Assembly: GCA_900553105.1 (NCBI GenBank)
Contig: USCE01000093.1
Location: 1 to 5,689 of the forward strand
Source of the DNA: an uncultured Sutterella sp.
GTDB lineage: Bacteria > Pseudomonadota > Gammaproteobacteria > Burkholderiales > Burkholderiaceae_F
Direction of reading: 5' to 3'
DNA: 5,689 bases
Numbering within the stretch: position 1 is the first letter of the stretch; every line of letters begins with the position of its first letter. Of the stretch, positions 1 to 5,689 are shown piece after piece. Below the pieces are notes generated by a model. That model was not told the origin of the DNA. It worked only from the letters and a program-made list of their open reading frames with translations, and ran no database searches. The position numbers and the translations under genes are program-made.

Positions 1-33
1 TCGTCGGCAGCGTCAGATGTGTATAAGAGACAG
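1..33 (+). other. Nextera Read 1 transposase adapter (not genomic)
   Basis: Bases 1-33 match the Illumina Nextera/Tn5 Read 1 adapter exactly. The 14-base primer part (1-14) is followed by the 19-base Tn5 mosaic end agatgtgtataagagacag (15-33). This is library DNA left on the contig end by a short-insert read-through. It should be masked before any annotation. Genomic sequence starts at base 34. Confidence 0.98.
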
Positions 34-35
34 AT

Positions 36-815
36 CAGTTACCCATGGCTGTACCAACTATCACCGCAATGGCCATCGCTCATGTAGTTGTACAGTACTA
101 CTTTGACAAAAAGGATGGTACCGGTGAAGTTGCTGATTTGATGGAATTGGAAAGTAAGCGAAAAACACTCGAAAAAACGCCGGCTTTCTATGCAATCTTT
201 CCAATAATGCCGATCATTTTCCTCTTGATTTTCAACAAGATGGTTTATAAGAGTGTGACATTAAGCGTGCCCACTGCCATGTTTATCTGCTGGTTCATCG
301 CATTTTTGTTCGATCTCATCATGCGCCGCAATATCAAAGAGTCTTTTGATCTCTCTTTTGCGATGTTCAAGGGCATGGGCAACATTCTGACAAGTACGGT
401 CGGGTTAATTTTTGTAGCCGCCTTCTTTGCCAAAGGTCTGCAAAACGTCGGCATTGTTGACCTGTTAATTGACTCAGCTCAAGGAATCGGTTTAAACAGC
501 ACCGGTATGGGCGTTGTCCTCTCGGCCATTATTGGCTTAGTTACGGTGTTGACAGGTTCCGGTGTAGCAGCCTTCACGAGCTTGGCTCATATCGTTCCCG
601 ATGTCGCTCAAGCCATGGGCGTTGATGGCATTTCGATGATGGTCATGATGCACACAGCCGCAGAAATGCTACGCGCCATGTCGCCTGTTGCTGGTGTCAT
701 CATTATTGTGGCCGGTTTTGCAAAAGTAAATCCTTTAACCATGGTCAAGCGTACCGCCATTCCCTGCTTAGTCGGCTATGTCGTGATGCTTACTTTTGTG
801 GGACTTTTCTTCTAA
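36..815 (+). CDS. dcuC: DcuC-family C4-dicarboxylate transporter, C-terminal part (5' truncated by contig edge)
   Basis: This is an inner-membrane carrier fragment. The family moves C4-dicarboxylates such as fumarate and succinate, often by anaerobic exchange or succinate efflux. The frame is open back to the first genomic codon at 36 (Q-L-P before the Met at 45), so that Met is probably internal. About 259 residues remain of a family that usually has about 460. Counting from the Met at 45, hydrophobic spans lie near residues 47-63, 72-93, 112-131, 155-182, 212-227 and 239-256. A charged cytoplasmic-type loop (DKKDGTGE...ESKRK, 21-40) follows the first helix. The C-terminal pattern MSPVAGVIIIVAG (212-224) followed by VKRTAIP (234-240) is what I associate with DcuC. 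The gene ends in TAA and is followed by a hairpin. Family placement is from motif memory; the exact substrate and the DcuC versus DcuD choice are not resolved. Confidence 0.72.
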   Translation, partial: QLPMAVPTITAMAIAHVVVQYYFDKKDGTGEVADLMELESKRKTLEKTPAFYAIFPIMPIIFLLIFNKMVYKSVTLSVPTAMFICWFIAFLFDLIMRRNIKESFDLSFAMFKGMGNILTSTVGLIFVAAFFAKGLQNVGIVDLLIDSAQGIGLNSTGMGVVLSAIIGLVTVLTGSGVAAFTSLAHIVPDVAQAMGVDGISMMVMMHTAAEMLRAMSPVAGVIIIVAGFAKVNPLTMVKRTAIPCLVGYVVMLTFVGLFF

Positions 816-827
816 CTGAAAAAACAC

Positions 828-858
828 CGAGGGGCACCTAAAAAACTGCCCCTCGTTT
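828..858 (+). terminator. Probable intrinsic terminator after the transporter gene
   Basis: A perfect 9-bp inverted repeat (cgaggggca at 828-836 and tgcccctcg at 847-855) encloses a 10-base loop. The stem is GC-rich, but only TTT follows on the plus strand, so termination may be leaky. An A-run upstream (819-824) would give a U-rich tail if read on the minus strand. The hairpin sits 12 bases after the transporter stop and just before the hydrolase ribosome binding site. It could therefore reduce or end read-through into the hydrolase gene. Confidence 0.7.
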
Positions 859-875
859 GATAAGAGGTACCAAAA

Positions 876-1640
876 ATGAGCATTGAATTAAGCGGAAAAA
901 TCGAAGGAAACATTCGCTGCCATACTGAAGAGACTCTAAAAAAAGTCTTTGAAAAAGCTTACACAGTCGTTAAATTATCCAACGGCGAGCTTTATGAGGG
1001 AGAATTAGATCAATTAAAACATGAAGTTCCTAAACGACCAACTGTTCTTTTTATGCATGGTAGCTCCGGGATTAATCCTGCAATCCGCACCTTTGCTAAG
1101 CACCTAGCAGAAAATGGCTTTGCATTCCTAGCTCCAGACTCCATGCAAGTCCAAGATCGACTCACTTACTCATCTCCTGTTGCCCGAAATGTATACGAAG
1201 AGGTTCATGCCATGCGTTACGCAGAACTTCGTCATACAGTTGCCAAATTAAACAGTATTTCCTTTTTTGACAATCACTATGTCATTGCTGGCACTAGTGA
1301 AGGCGCTGTTAGCGTGGCCCGATTTATCAATGAGTCCTCCGAAAAAGAATCCGCTCGGATGATTTTCTCCTGGAGTTGTGAAAATAATTATCATGTTATT
1401 GAACATAATACCCATATTCCAAAGGACTGTGCGGTGCTCAATATCATGAGCGCTGAGGACCCTTACTTCAGTCAGAAAAATTCTTACTTAGACAACCCCG
1501 AAGCCTTAGGTCATGCCGCTAATACTTTGAAAGATCATCCCAATGTGACTATCGTTTTATTGCCTAAGGCTCCTCACACTTTGTTTAACTTACCGCAGGC
1601 CACAACGATCATTGACGCATTTTTGAAACAGGTACTTTAA
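876..1640 (+). CDS. Dienelactone hydrolase-like alpha/beta hydrolase
   Basis: A complete 254-residue cytoplasmic alpha/beta hydrolase with no signal peptide or membrane helix. The ATG is preceded by AAGAGG (862-867) at 8-base spacing. HGSSG (residues 61-65) after a hydrophobic strand forms the likely oxyanion-hole loop, and the following ...LAENGFAFLAPDSM (77-90) is typical of dienelactone hydrolase relatives. The nucleophile elbow is G139-T-S141-E-G143. Asp195 (MSAEDPYF) and His234 (KAPHTLF) are well placed to complete a Ser-Asp-His triad. The serine nucleophile argues against a classical dienelactone hydrolase, which uses cysteine, so this is better read as an esterase or hydrolase of unknown substrate. 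The gene is visibly AT-richer than fnr or mltD: 60-base stretches counted by hand were 33-40% G+C, against 43-58% in mltD. It faces hemN tail to tail. No neighbour indicates its substrate. Confidence 0.85.
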   Translation: MSIELSGKIEGNIRCHTEETLKKVFEKAYTVVKLSNGELYEGELDQLKHEVPKRPTVLFMHGSSGINPAIRTFAKHLAENGFAFLAPDSMQVQDRLTYSSPVARNVYEEVHAMRYAELRHTVAKLNSISFFDNHYVIAGTSEGAVSVARFINESSEKESARMIFSWSCENNYHVIEHNTHIPKDCAVLNIMSAEDPYFSQKNSYLDNPEALGHAANTLKDHPNVTIVLLPKAPHTLFNLPQATTIIDAFLKQVL

Positions 1641-1658
1641 ACAATCAAGAAAAAGTAC
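1632..1658 (+). repeat. Short inverted repeat over the hydrolase stop codon
   Basis: GTACTTT (1632-1638) and AAAGTAC (1652-1658) form a 7-bp AT-rich stem with a 13-base loop overlapping the hydrolase stop codon. Only TTATT follows the stem, so it is a weak terminator candidate at best. Confidence 0.3.
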
Positions 1659-1664
1659 TTATTC

Positions 1665-1712
1665 AGAGCATTTCATTTGATAAGTTTCATGCATCAACAA
1701 CTGAAATGCTCT
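1665..1712. repeat. 11-bp inverted repeat with 26-base loop in the convergent intergenic region
   Basis: AGAGCATTTCA (1665-1675) and TGAAATGCTCT (1702-1712) are perfect reverse complements separated by 26 bases. The repeat lies 25 bases after the hydrolase stop. On the plus strand the right arm is followed by ACAAAAAAA, not a T-run, so it is not a standard terminator there. It may form a stem at the 3' end of the hydrolase mRNA, or serve as a protein-binding palindrome. The loop contains a small ATGCAT palindrome. Confidence 0.55.
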
Positions 1713-1714
1713 AC

Positions 1715-1757
1715 AAAAAAAGGAATAGCTTTTGCAACACGGCAAAAGCTATTCCTT
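1715..1757 (-). terminator. Strong intrinsic terminator of hemN
   Basis: A perfect 16-bp stem (arms 1720-1735 and 1742-1757; aggaatagcttttgc pairs with gcaaaagctattcct) closes a 6-base loop. Read on the minus strand, the stem is followed by a run of seven T (the A-run at 1715-1721), the classical rho-independent layout. It begins about 35 bases downstream of the hemN stop. On the plus strand the stem is followed by TAACTTAG, so it works mainly for hemN. Confidence 0.88.
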
Positions 1758-1792
1758 AACTTAGGTATCTAAATTTAGGCAAACAATTTCAT

Positions 1793-3187
1793 TTATGCGA
1801 TTTTTGAATAACCACCTGCGCGATCGGACTCACGCAAGTAGCGGTCAAATTGCATAGCCACCGCACGAACAAAAATCTTACCCTTGGGGCTCACGACGAT
1901 TGCCTCAGGCGTTAATTCCACAAACCCCACCTTTTGATAGTTTTGAAGTTTGCGAAGCTCGTAGGCAAAGGTGGAATCAAAGTCGATACCAAAACGCTCT
2001 TCGATTTCTGCTTTCACAAGTTTAAACTGGCACATGATCGTCATGATGACAGCATGACGCAAGCGATCTTCATCGCTTAAACGATAACCGCGGTTGGTTG
2101 CCAAACGTCCTGCACGAATCGCTTCATAGTAAGAAGGCAAGTCGCGAGGATTACACGCATAACAATGGCTGACATTACTGATAGCCGAGACGCCCAAGGC
2201 CACCATGTCGCAATCAGGACGTGTGGAATAACCTTGGAAATTGCGTTGAAGCTTGCCTTCTTTTTGAGCCACGGCCAGCTCATCTGTCACCTTAGCAAAG
2301 TGATCCATACCAATATAGCGATACCCGTTTTGAGTCAAACGCGTAATCGCATCCATCATGATATTCACCTTTTCAACCGTGCTCGGCAAATCAGCATCCA
2401 AAATACGGCGTTGTGGCGGGAAGTGATGCGGCAAATGCGCATAGTGATATAACGCAATACGATCCGGTGAGAGTTCGAGCACTTGATCAAGCGTTTTCTC
2501 AAAACTCTTTCGGGTTTGCTTAGGCAACCCGTAAATTAAATCCATGTTGATAGAATTAAAGCCTTCGGCACGAGCCACTTCAATCGTTTCCTTTGTCATT
2601 TCAAAGGGTTGAATGCGATTGACTGCTTTTTGAACATCGGCATTGAAGTCTTGAACCCCAATACTCATGCGGTTTAATCCCACTTCGGCCATCACTTTAA
2701 TCTTTTCCGGCGGGCACGTTCTGGGATCAACTTCCATGGAAAATTCACCCTCGGTTTCCAACGGGAAACGCTCGGTGATCATCGCCATCACGCGACGGAT
2801 CTCATCATTGTCTAAAAAGGTGGGCGAGCCGCCACCGAAATGCAATTGGCTCACGGTCTTCACGCCGGAGAGTTTTTGAGCCACTAAATCCATCTCTTGG
2901 CCCAATACTTCCAAATATTCGCCGCTTTTAGAGTGATCACGGGTAACGACCTTATTGCAGCCGCAGTAAAAACAAACGTCATTACAGAAGGGCACGTGCA
3001 CGTAAAGGCTTAACGGTTTACCGGCTTCTCGGTTACCGAGCGCTTCTTCATAATCATTAGCCGTAAAGCTAGCATTGAAGCGATCGGCGGTCGGATAAGA
3101 CGTATAGCGTGGAGCGGGCACGTCAAATTTTTGCAATAATTCGATCGAAGGCAATTGCACACCGGTCGTATTCGGATCGATCACCAT
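1793..3187 (-). CDS. hemN: Oxygen-independent coproporphyrinogen III oxidase (radical SAM)
   Basis: HemN converts coproporphyrinogen III to protoporphyrinogen IX by two oxidative decarboxylations using S-adenosylmethionine and a [4Fe-4S] cluster. It is the anaerobic route to haem, in the cytoplasm. The protein has 464 residues (E. coli HemN has 457). The N-terminal PRYTSYPTADRF (26-37) is the HemN signature and is absent from HemW. The radical SAM cluster is C68-x3-C72-x2-C75, with the extra HemN cysteine C77 (FYCGC). HFGGGSPTF (116-124) is the SAM-binding glycine motif. MDLIYGLPKQT (215-225) and NFQGYSTRPDCDMVALGVSAIS (residues 316-337) match the family, as does the C-terminal SDEDRLRHAV (371-380). 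The ATG has AGAGG (3193-3197 on the minus strand) 5 bases upstream. The gene is divergent from fnr and shares FNR-type sites with it, which fits oxygen-responsive control. Confidence 0.97.
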   Translation of the reverse strand: MVIDPNTTGVQLPSIELLQKFDVPAPRYTSYPTADRFNASFTANDYEEALGNREAGKPLSLYVHVPFCNDVCFYCGCNKVVTRDHSKSGEYLEVLGQEMDLVAQKLSGVKTVSQLHFGGGSPTFLDNDEIRRVMAMITERFPLETEGEFSMEVDPRTCPPEKIKVMAEVGLNRMSIGVQDFNADVQKAVNRIQPFEMTKETIEVARAEGFNSINMDLIYGLPKQTRKSFEKTLDQVLELSPDRIALYHYAHLPHHFPPQRRILDADLPSTVEKVNIMMDAITRLTQNGYRYIGMDHFAKVTDELAVAQKEGKLQRNFQGYSTRPDCDMVALGVSAISNVSHCYACNPRDLPSYYEAIRAGRLATNRGYRLSDEDRLRHAVIMTIMCQFKLVKAEIEERFGIDFDSTFAYELRKLQNYQKVGFVELTPEAIVVSPKGKIFVRAVAMQFDRYLRESDRAGGYSKIA

Positions 3188-3207
3188 AAAATCCTCTATT
3201 TCGTTAT

Positions 3208-3221
3208 TTGATTTAGCTCAA
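3208..3221. promoter_or_regulatory. FNR-type box 1, near hemN start
   Basis: TTGAT-TTAG-CTCAA matches the FNR consensus TTGAT-N4-ATCAA at nine of ten conserved positions (C for A in the right half). It lies 21-34 bases upstream of the hemN ATG. For hemN this is too close for the usual activator position near -41.5, so binding here could repress hemN or set the level. For fnr the box lies about 150 bases upstream of the start codon. The site call is by eye and binding is inferred. Confidence 0.6.
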
Positions 3222-3250
3222 AGTTCTGTTATCATTTCACAATCAATTTT

Positions 3251-3264
3251 TTGACTAAAGTCAA
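3251..3264. promoter_or_regulatory. FNR/CRP-family palindrome (box 2) between hemN and fnr
   Basis: TTGAC-TAAA-GTCAA is a perfect 14-base palindrome, extended by flanking T and A to TTTTGAC...GTCAAAA. It has the TTGA-N6-TCAA core of the FNR superfamily, with C/G in place of the usual T/A at the inner position; such variants are also bound by relatives such as nitric-oxide-responsive NnrR/Dnr proteins. On the hemN side, a weak TAGTCA-N18-GATAAC (minus strand, GATAAC at 3233-3228) would place it near -37. On the fnr side, CTGACA (3268-3273)-N17-GACATT (3291-3296) would place it near -45. Both promoter guesses are weak. Confidence 0.6.
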
Positions 3265-3369
3265 AAACTGACAAAGGCAACGATACGTCTGACATTGTGC
3301 ACGGTAATTATTAGCCGAAGCTGAATGTGCCTTTAGTACAGTTTTCGACGGTTTAAATATCAACAAACA

Positions 3370-4125
3370 ATGTCGAGCTTGTCACCATCCATTACTGCCG
3401 TCAATTCGTTGCGAGTGAGCTGTTCTCATTGCAATCTGCGCGAGCATTGCGTTCCCCTCGGTTTATCGTTACGCGACATTGATCGACTTGAAGAGTTGAT
3501 CTCGGCGCGTCGACGCATCCGCCGCGGAGAACCGCTTTTTAGAGCCGGCGATCGATTTGAAGCGATTTATGCCATTCGTCTGGGTTTTTTATAGAGCTCC
3601 GTAATGAGCAGCGACGGGCGTGAACAGGTGACAAACTTTCACATGTCGGGCGAAATGATCGGCATGGACGGCATTGCCAATGAAGTGCACTCATGCGATG
3701 TCATCGCGTTGGAAGATACCGAAGTGTGTGTCATTCCCTATGAGCGCATTCTGGCAGCCTGCTCTGAAATTGAAGATTACAACATACACTTCCAAAAACT
3801 GCTTTCGCGTGAAATCGTGCGTCAACACGGTTTGATGTTGCTCTTGGGCTCCATGCATGCCGAAGAGCGTCTGGCAGCGTTCTTATTGAATCTCTCTCAA
3901 CGTTTTGAATCGCGCGGTTACTCTCGCTCGGAATTTGTCTTACGCATGACCCGAGCCGAAATCGGCTCCTACCTGGGGCTGAAATTGGAAACTGTCAGCC
4001 GCGTATTGTCACGTTTTTCGCACGATCAGTTGATTGCCGTGAACCAAAAACACGTGCAAATCATTGACACCGAAGGGCTGCGGGCCATCGTCTCGGGTCA
4101 ATCGAGCGTGACGGAAAGTATTTGA
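3370..4125 (+). pseudogene. fnr: FNR oxygen-sensing transcription regulator, interrupted by in-frame TAG
   Basis: Fnr is a Crp-family dimeric regulator whose [4Fe-4S] cluster forms without oxygen and switches on anaerobic genes. The reading frame has 251 codons (E. coli FNR has 250), but codon 75 (3592-3594) is TAG. Before it lie cluster cysteines C18, C21 and C27 (CSHCNLREHC) and the start of the cyclic-nucleotide-type beta barrel. After it, in the same frame and with no further stop, lie the fourth cysteine at 120 (DTEVCVIPYE), the dimerisation helix with GSMHAEERLAAF (about 160-171) and the helix-turn-helix TRAEIGSYLGLKLETVSRVLSRF (residues 194-216). E207, S210 and R211 match the DNA-reading E-x2-S-R of FNR. 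As read, the product is a 74-residue peptide. Restart at Met79 (3604) would give a 173-residue protein without the N-terminal cysteines. No clear ribosome binding site precedes 3370. Everything but the lesion looks intact, so a recent mutation or a sequence error is likely. It is followed by mltD after 14 bases. Confidence 0.92.
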
Positions 4126-4132
4126 GAGAGGA
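4126..4132 (+). promoter_or_regulatory. Ribosome binding site fixing the TTG start of mltD
   Basis: GAGAGGA directly after the fnr stop codon is a good Shine-Dalgarno sequence, 7 bases before the TTG at 4140-4142. It supports this rare start. No ATG occurs in frame until about 4428, well inside the conserved region. The position also implies co-translation with fnr. Confidence 0.7.
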
Positions 4133-4139
4133 CTCATCT

Positions 4140-5640
4140 TTGAACTTTGCGAGACTTCTTGCGTTGGCAGCCGCCTGCGTGACAACCACGGCGTCGGCCT
4201 CCAACTACGTGGACCTCTTAGGTGAGATCACGATTGAAGACGAGTTTGTTAAAGCCGTTGAAGTGCGTGAAGCTCGGCGTGTTCGCATCAGCCCGGCCGA
4301 CAGCATCTGGCAAAGTATTCGTGAAGGATGGGGCGTACCAGACTTGCCACAAGCCGTCGTGGACGCAGAACTCAAACGCTACACACAAGCCCTGCCCTAC
4401 ACCGAGGCTATGGCGCTTCGCGCCCGCATGTACCTCTACTTTATTGTCTCGGAAACCGACAAGCGCGACATGCCCACCGAGATTGCGCTTTTGCCCTTTG
4501 TTGAAAGCGCATTTAAACCGCAGGCGGTTTCGCGCTCTCAAGCCGCAGGTCTTTGGCAATTCTTACCCTCCACGGGCGACATTTTCGATCTCAGACAATC
4601 AAGTTGGCGTGATGATCGGCTCGATATCGTTGAAAGCACCCGAGCGGCACTCAACTACCTTCAATCTCTTTATGCCCAATTTGGTGACTGGCATTTGGCA
4701 CTCGCTGCCTACAATCTCGGTCAAGGCAGTATTCGCCGCGCGATTGCTATCAACGAAAAAAAGGGACTGCCGACTGATTACCTCAGTCTCGATTTGCCTC
4801 AAGAGACACGCCGCTACGTACCCAAACTCTTGGCTATTAAAAAGTTGATCGACAAACCTGAAGACTACGGGTTAAAGCTACCTGAAATTGCAAACGAACC
4901 GTATTTCGTTAAAGTCAACAAAAACCGTGACCTCGACTTGGAAACGGCAGCGCAATTGGCCGAAACGGACATCACCGAGCTTCAACTTTTAAATCCAAGT
5001 TACAATCGTCCGGTGATTGTAGCTGCCCACGAGGGCTCAATTTTAATCCCAGCTGACAAAGCCGATGCCTTTGTCTCCAATCTCATTAATTGGCAAGCCA
5101 CGGGTAAACCGCTTTCTAACTGGGATACCTACAAGGTTAAAAAAGGCGACTCTTTGGCCAAAATTGCCAAGCGCTTTAACATGACTGAAGATGAGTTGCG
5201 GGCTGCCAATAAAATTCCGCCCAAGCGCTCCGTCATTGTGGGTAGCACCCTTTTGGTGAAAAACCCCGACAGTGGTGACATTGCCATTTCAGAGAAAGAC
5301 AGCTCGATGCGACTAACGCCCTTGCCGACCACGCGTCGCATCACTTACCGGGTGCGCTCAGGCGATACGCTCTCGGGTATTGCCAAGCGATTCGGTGTTA
5401 AGGTCTCGACAATTCGACGTGACAATCGTTTAAAGAGCGATCGGTTAAAAATCGGACAACGGTTGCGGCTGACTATTCACGAAGTTGAGCGTACCCGCAT
5501 TATCAAAACGGTTTACCGAGTCAAACCCGGCGATACGCTCTATACCATTGCCAATCGCTACAAAACCAAGGTCAGTGCCATCATTGATGAAAATGAGTTG
5601 ACCACGCAAACCTTGCATCAGGGTCAGCGCCTTGTCATTC
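4140..5640 (+). CDS. mltD: Membrane-bound lytic murein transglycosylase D-like, SLT plus LysM repeats (3' truncated by contig edge)
   Basis: Cuts the MurNAc-GlcNAc bond of peptidoglycan with 1,6-anhydro product formation, in the periplasm. The TTG start is supported by GAGAGGA upstream and by a signal peptide MNFARLLALAAACVTTTASA, with likely cleavage after A20. C13 is not in a good lipobox, unlike E. coli MltD, which is a lipoprotein. The SLT domain (about 110-240) has catalytic E122 in LLPFVESAF, then AAGLWQFLPSTG (135-146), AAYNLGQG (189-196) and ETRRYVPKL (222-230), all as in MltD. Three LysM peptidoglycan-binding repeats follow at about 331-373 (YKVKKGDSL), 403-444 (YRVRSGDTL) and 459-500 (YRVKPGDTL). 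The last genomic residue is I500; the adapter starts at 5641, so the true C-terminus is unknown and further LysM repeats are possible. It follows fnr by 14 bases, probably in one transcript. Family identity is secure. Confidence 0.93.
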
Positions 5641-5689
5641 CTGTCTCTTATACACATCTCCGAGCCCACGAGACCGGAGCCTATCTCGT
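5641..5689 (-). other. Nextera Read 2 adapter, i7 index and start of P7 (not genomic)
   Basis: ctgtctcttatacacatct (5641-5659) is the reverse complement of the Tn5 mosaic end. It is followed by the Read 2 primer part (5660-5674), the 8-base index cggagcct (5675-5682; I recall this as Nextera N720) and atctcgt, the first bases of P7 (5683-5689). This is read-through of a short library fragment. It falsely extends the mltD frame into ...VSYTHLRAHET. Confidence 0.98.

Noticed and set aside
331..480. Tn5 mosaic ends as a sign of a real transposon in the genome.
   Set aside because: The mosaic ends occur only at the contig edges (15-33 and 5641-5659), each joined to sequencing primer sequence and, on the right, a barcode; no copy or transposase lies inside the contig, including the transporter gene.
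856..1684. A shared nonamer TTTGATAAG at 856-864 and 1676-1684 on either side of the hydrolase gene, as possible direct repeats of an insertion.
   Set aside because: Nine AT-rich bases can match by chance, the flanks differ, and there are no inverted ends or transposase. One copy overlaps the hydrolase ribosome binding site.
2165..2452. A 95-codon plus-strand open frame.
   Set aside because: It is antisense to the conserved core of hemN, with no ribosome binding site or recognisable domain.
1793..3187. HemW (haem chaperone) instead of HemN.
   Set aside because: The N-terminal PRYTSYPTA signature, the fourth cysteine in CGC and the 464-residue length fit true HemN.
3592..3594. TAG in fnr as a recoded codon (pyrrolysine or a reassigned amber).
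   Set aside because: The aligned residue in FNR is an ordinary lysine, no other gene here contains in-frame TAG, and the flanking residues point to local indels or mutation. Nothing supports recoding.
3604..4125. A stand-alone 173-residue regulator starting at the ATG at 3604.
   Set aside because: It is in the same frame as the upstream 74 codons, and the two parts together make one full-length FNR. There is no good ribosome binding site before 3604.
4222..4848. A 208-codon plus-strand open frame.
   Set aside because: It lies in another frame inside mltD, whose frame carries the conserved SLT motifs. The product has no recognisable domain and an odd composition.
5445..5669. A 74-codon minus-strand frame beginning MGSEMCIRDR.
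   Set aside because: Its start is Nextera adapter sequence and the rest is antisense to the mltD LysM region.

Overview
The window is one assembled contig of bacterial DNA with library adapter sequence still attached at both ends. Bases 1-33 are the Illumina Nextera Read 1 transposase adapter. Bases 5641-5689 are the Nextera Read 2 adapter read through into an i7 index and the start of P7. Genuine genomic sequence therefore runs only from 34 to 5640, and both end genes are cut by the contig edge.

The content suggests a Proteobacterium with an anaerobic or microaerobic life. It has a DcuC-type C4-dicarboxylate carrier, oxygen-independent coproporphyrinogen oxidase (HemN), an FNR oxygen regulator and an MltD-type lytic transglycosylase. 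From memory of FNR sequences, the wording of this FNR (CNLREHC, DGREQVT, LLLGSMxAEERLAAFLLNLSQR, IGSYLGLKLETVSR) is closest to Burkholderiales (Betaproteobacteria). With the middling base composition, a gut Sutterellaceae-like organism would fit, but that is inference.

Layout, left to right. (1) 36-815 (+): C-terminal part of a DcuC-family transporter, followed by a hairpin at 828-858. (2) 876-1640 (+): a complete dienelactone-hydrolase-like alpha/beta hydrolase, more AT-rich than the other genes. (3) 1641-1792: a convergent intergenic stretch with two strong inverted repeats; the one at 1715-1757 is a clear intrinsic terminator for the minus-strand hemN. (4) 3187-1793 (-): complete hemN. (5) 3188-3369: divergent promoter region with two FNR/CRP-type palindromes. 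(6) 3370-4125 (+): fnr, full length for the family but broken by an in-frame TAG at 3592-3594. (7) From 4140 (+), 14 bases after fnr: mltD, with a TTG start, a Sec signal peptide, an SLT domain and three LysM repeats, running off the contig end.

The genes around 3200 look like one anaerobic regulatory unit: fnr and hemN are divergent and share FNR-type sites, so FNR probably controls anaerobic haem synthesis and its own gene, with mltD co-transcribed behind fnr. The most notable observation is the fnr lesion. The residues around it are better explained by two compensating one-base indels than by a lone nonsense change. It is therefore either a very recent mutation or an assembly or read error in an otherwise intact gene. 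I saw no mobile element, CRISPR array, RNA gene or clearly new system.
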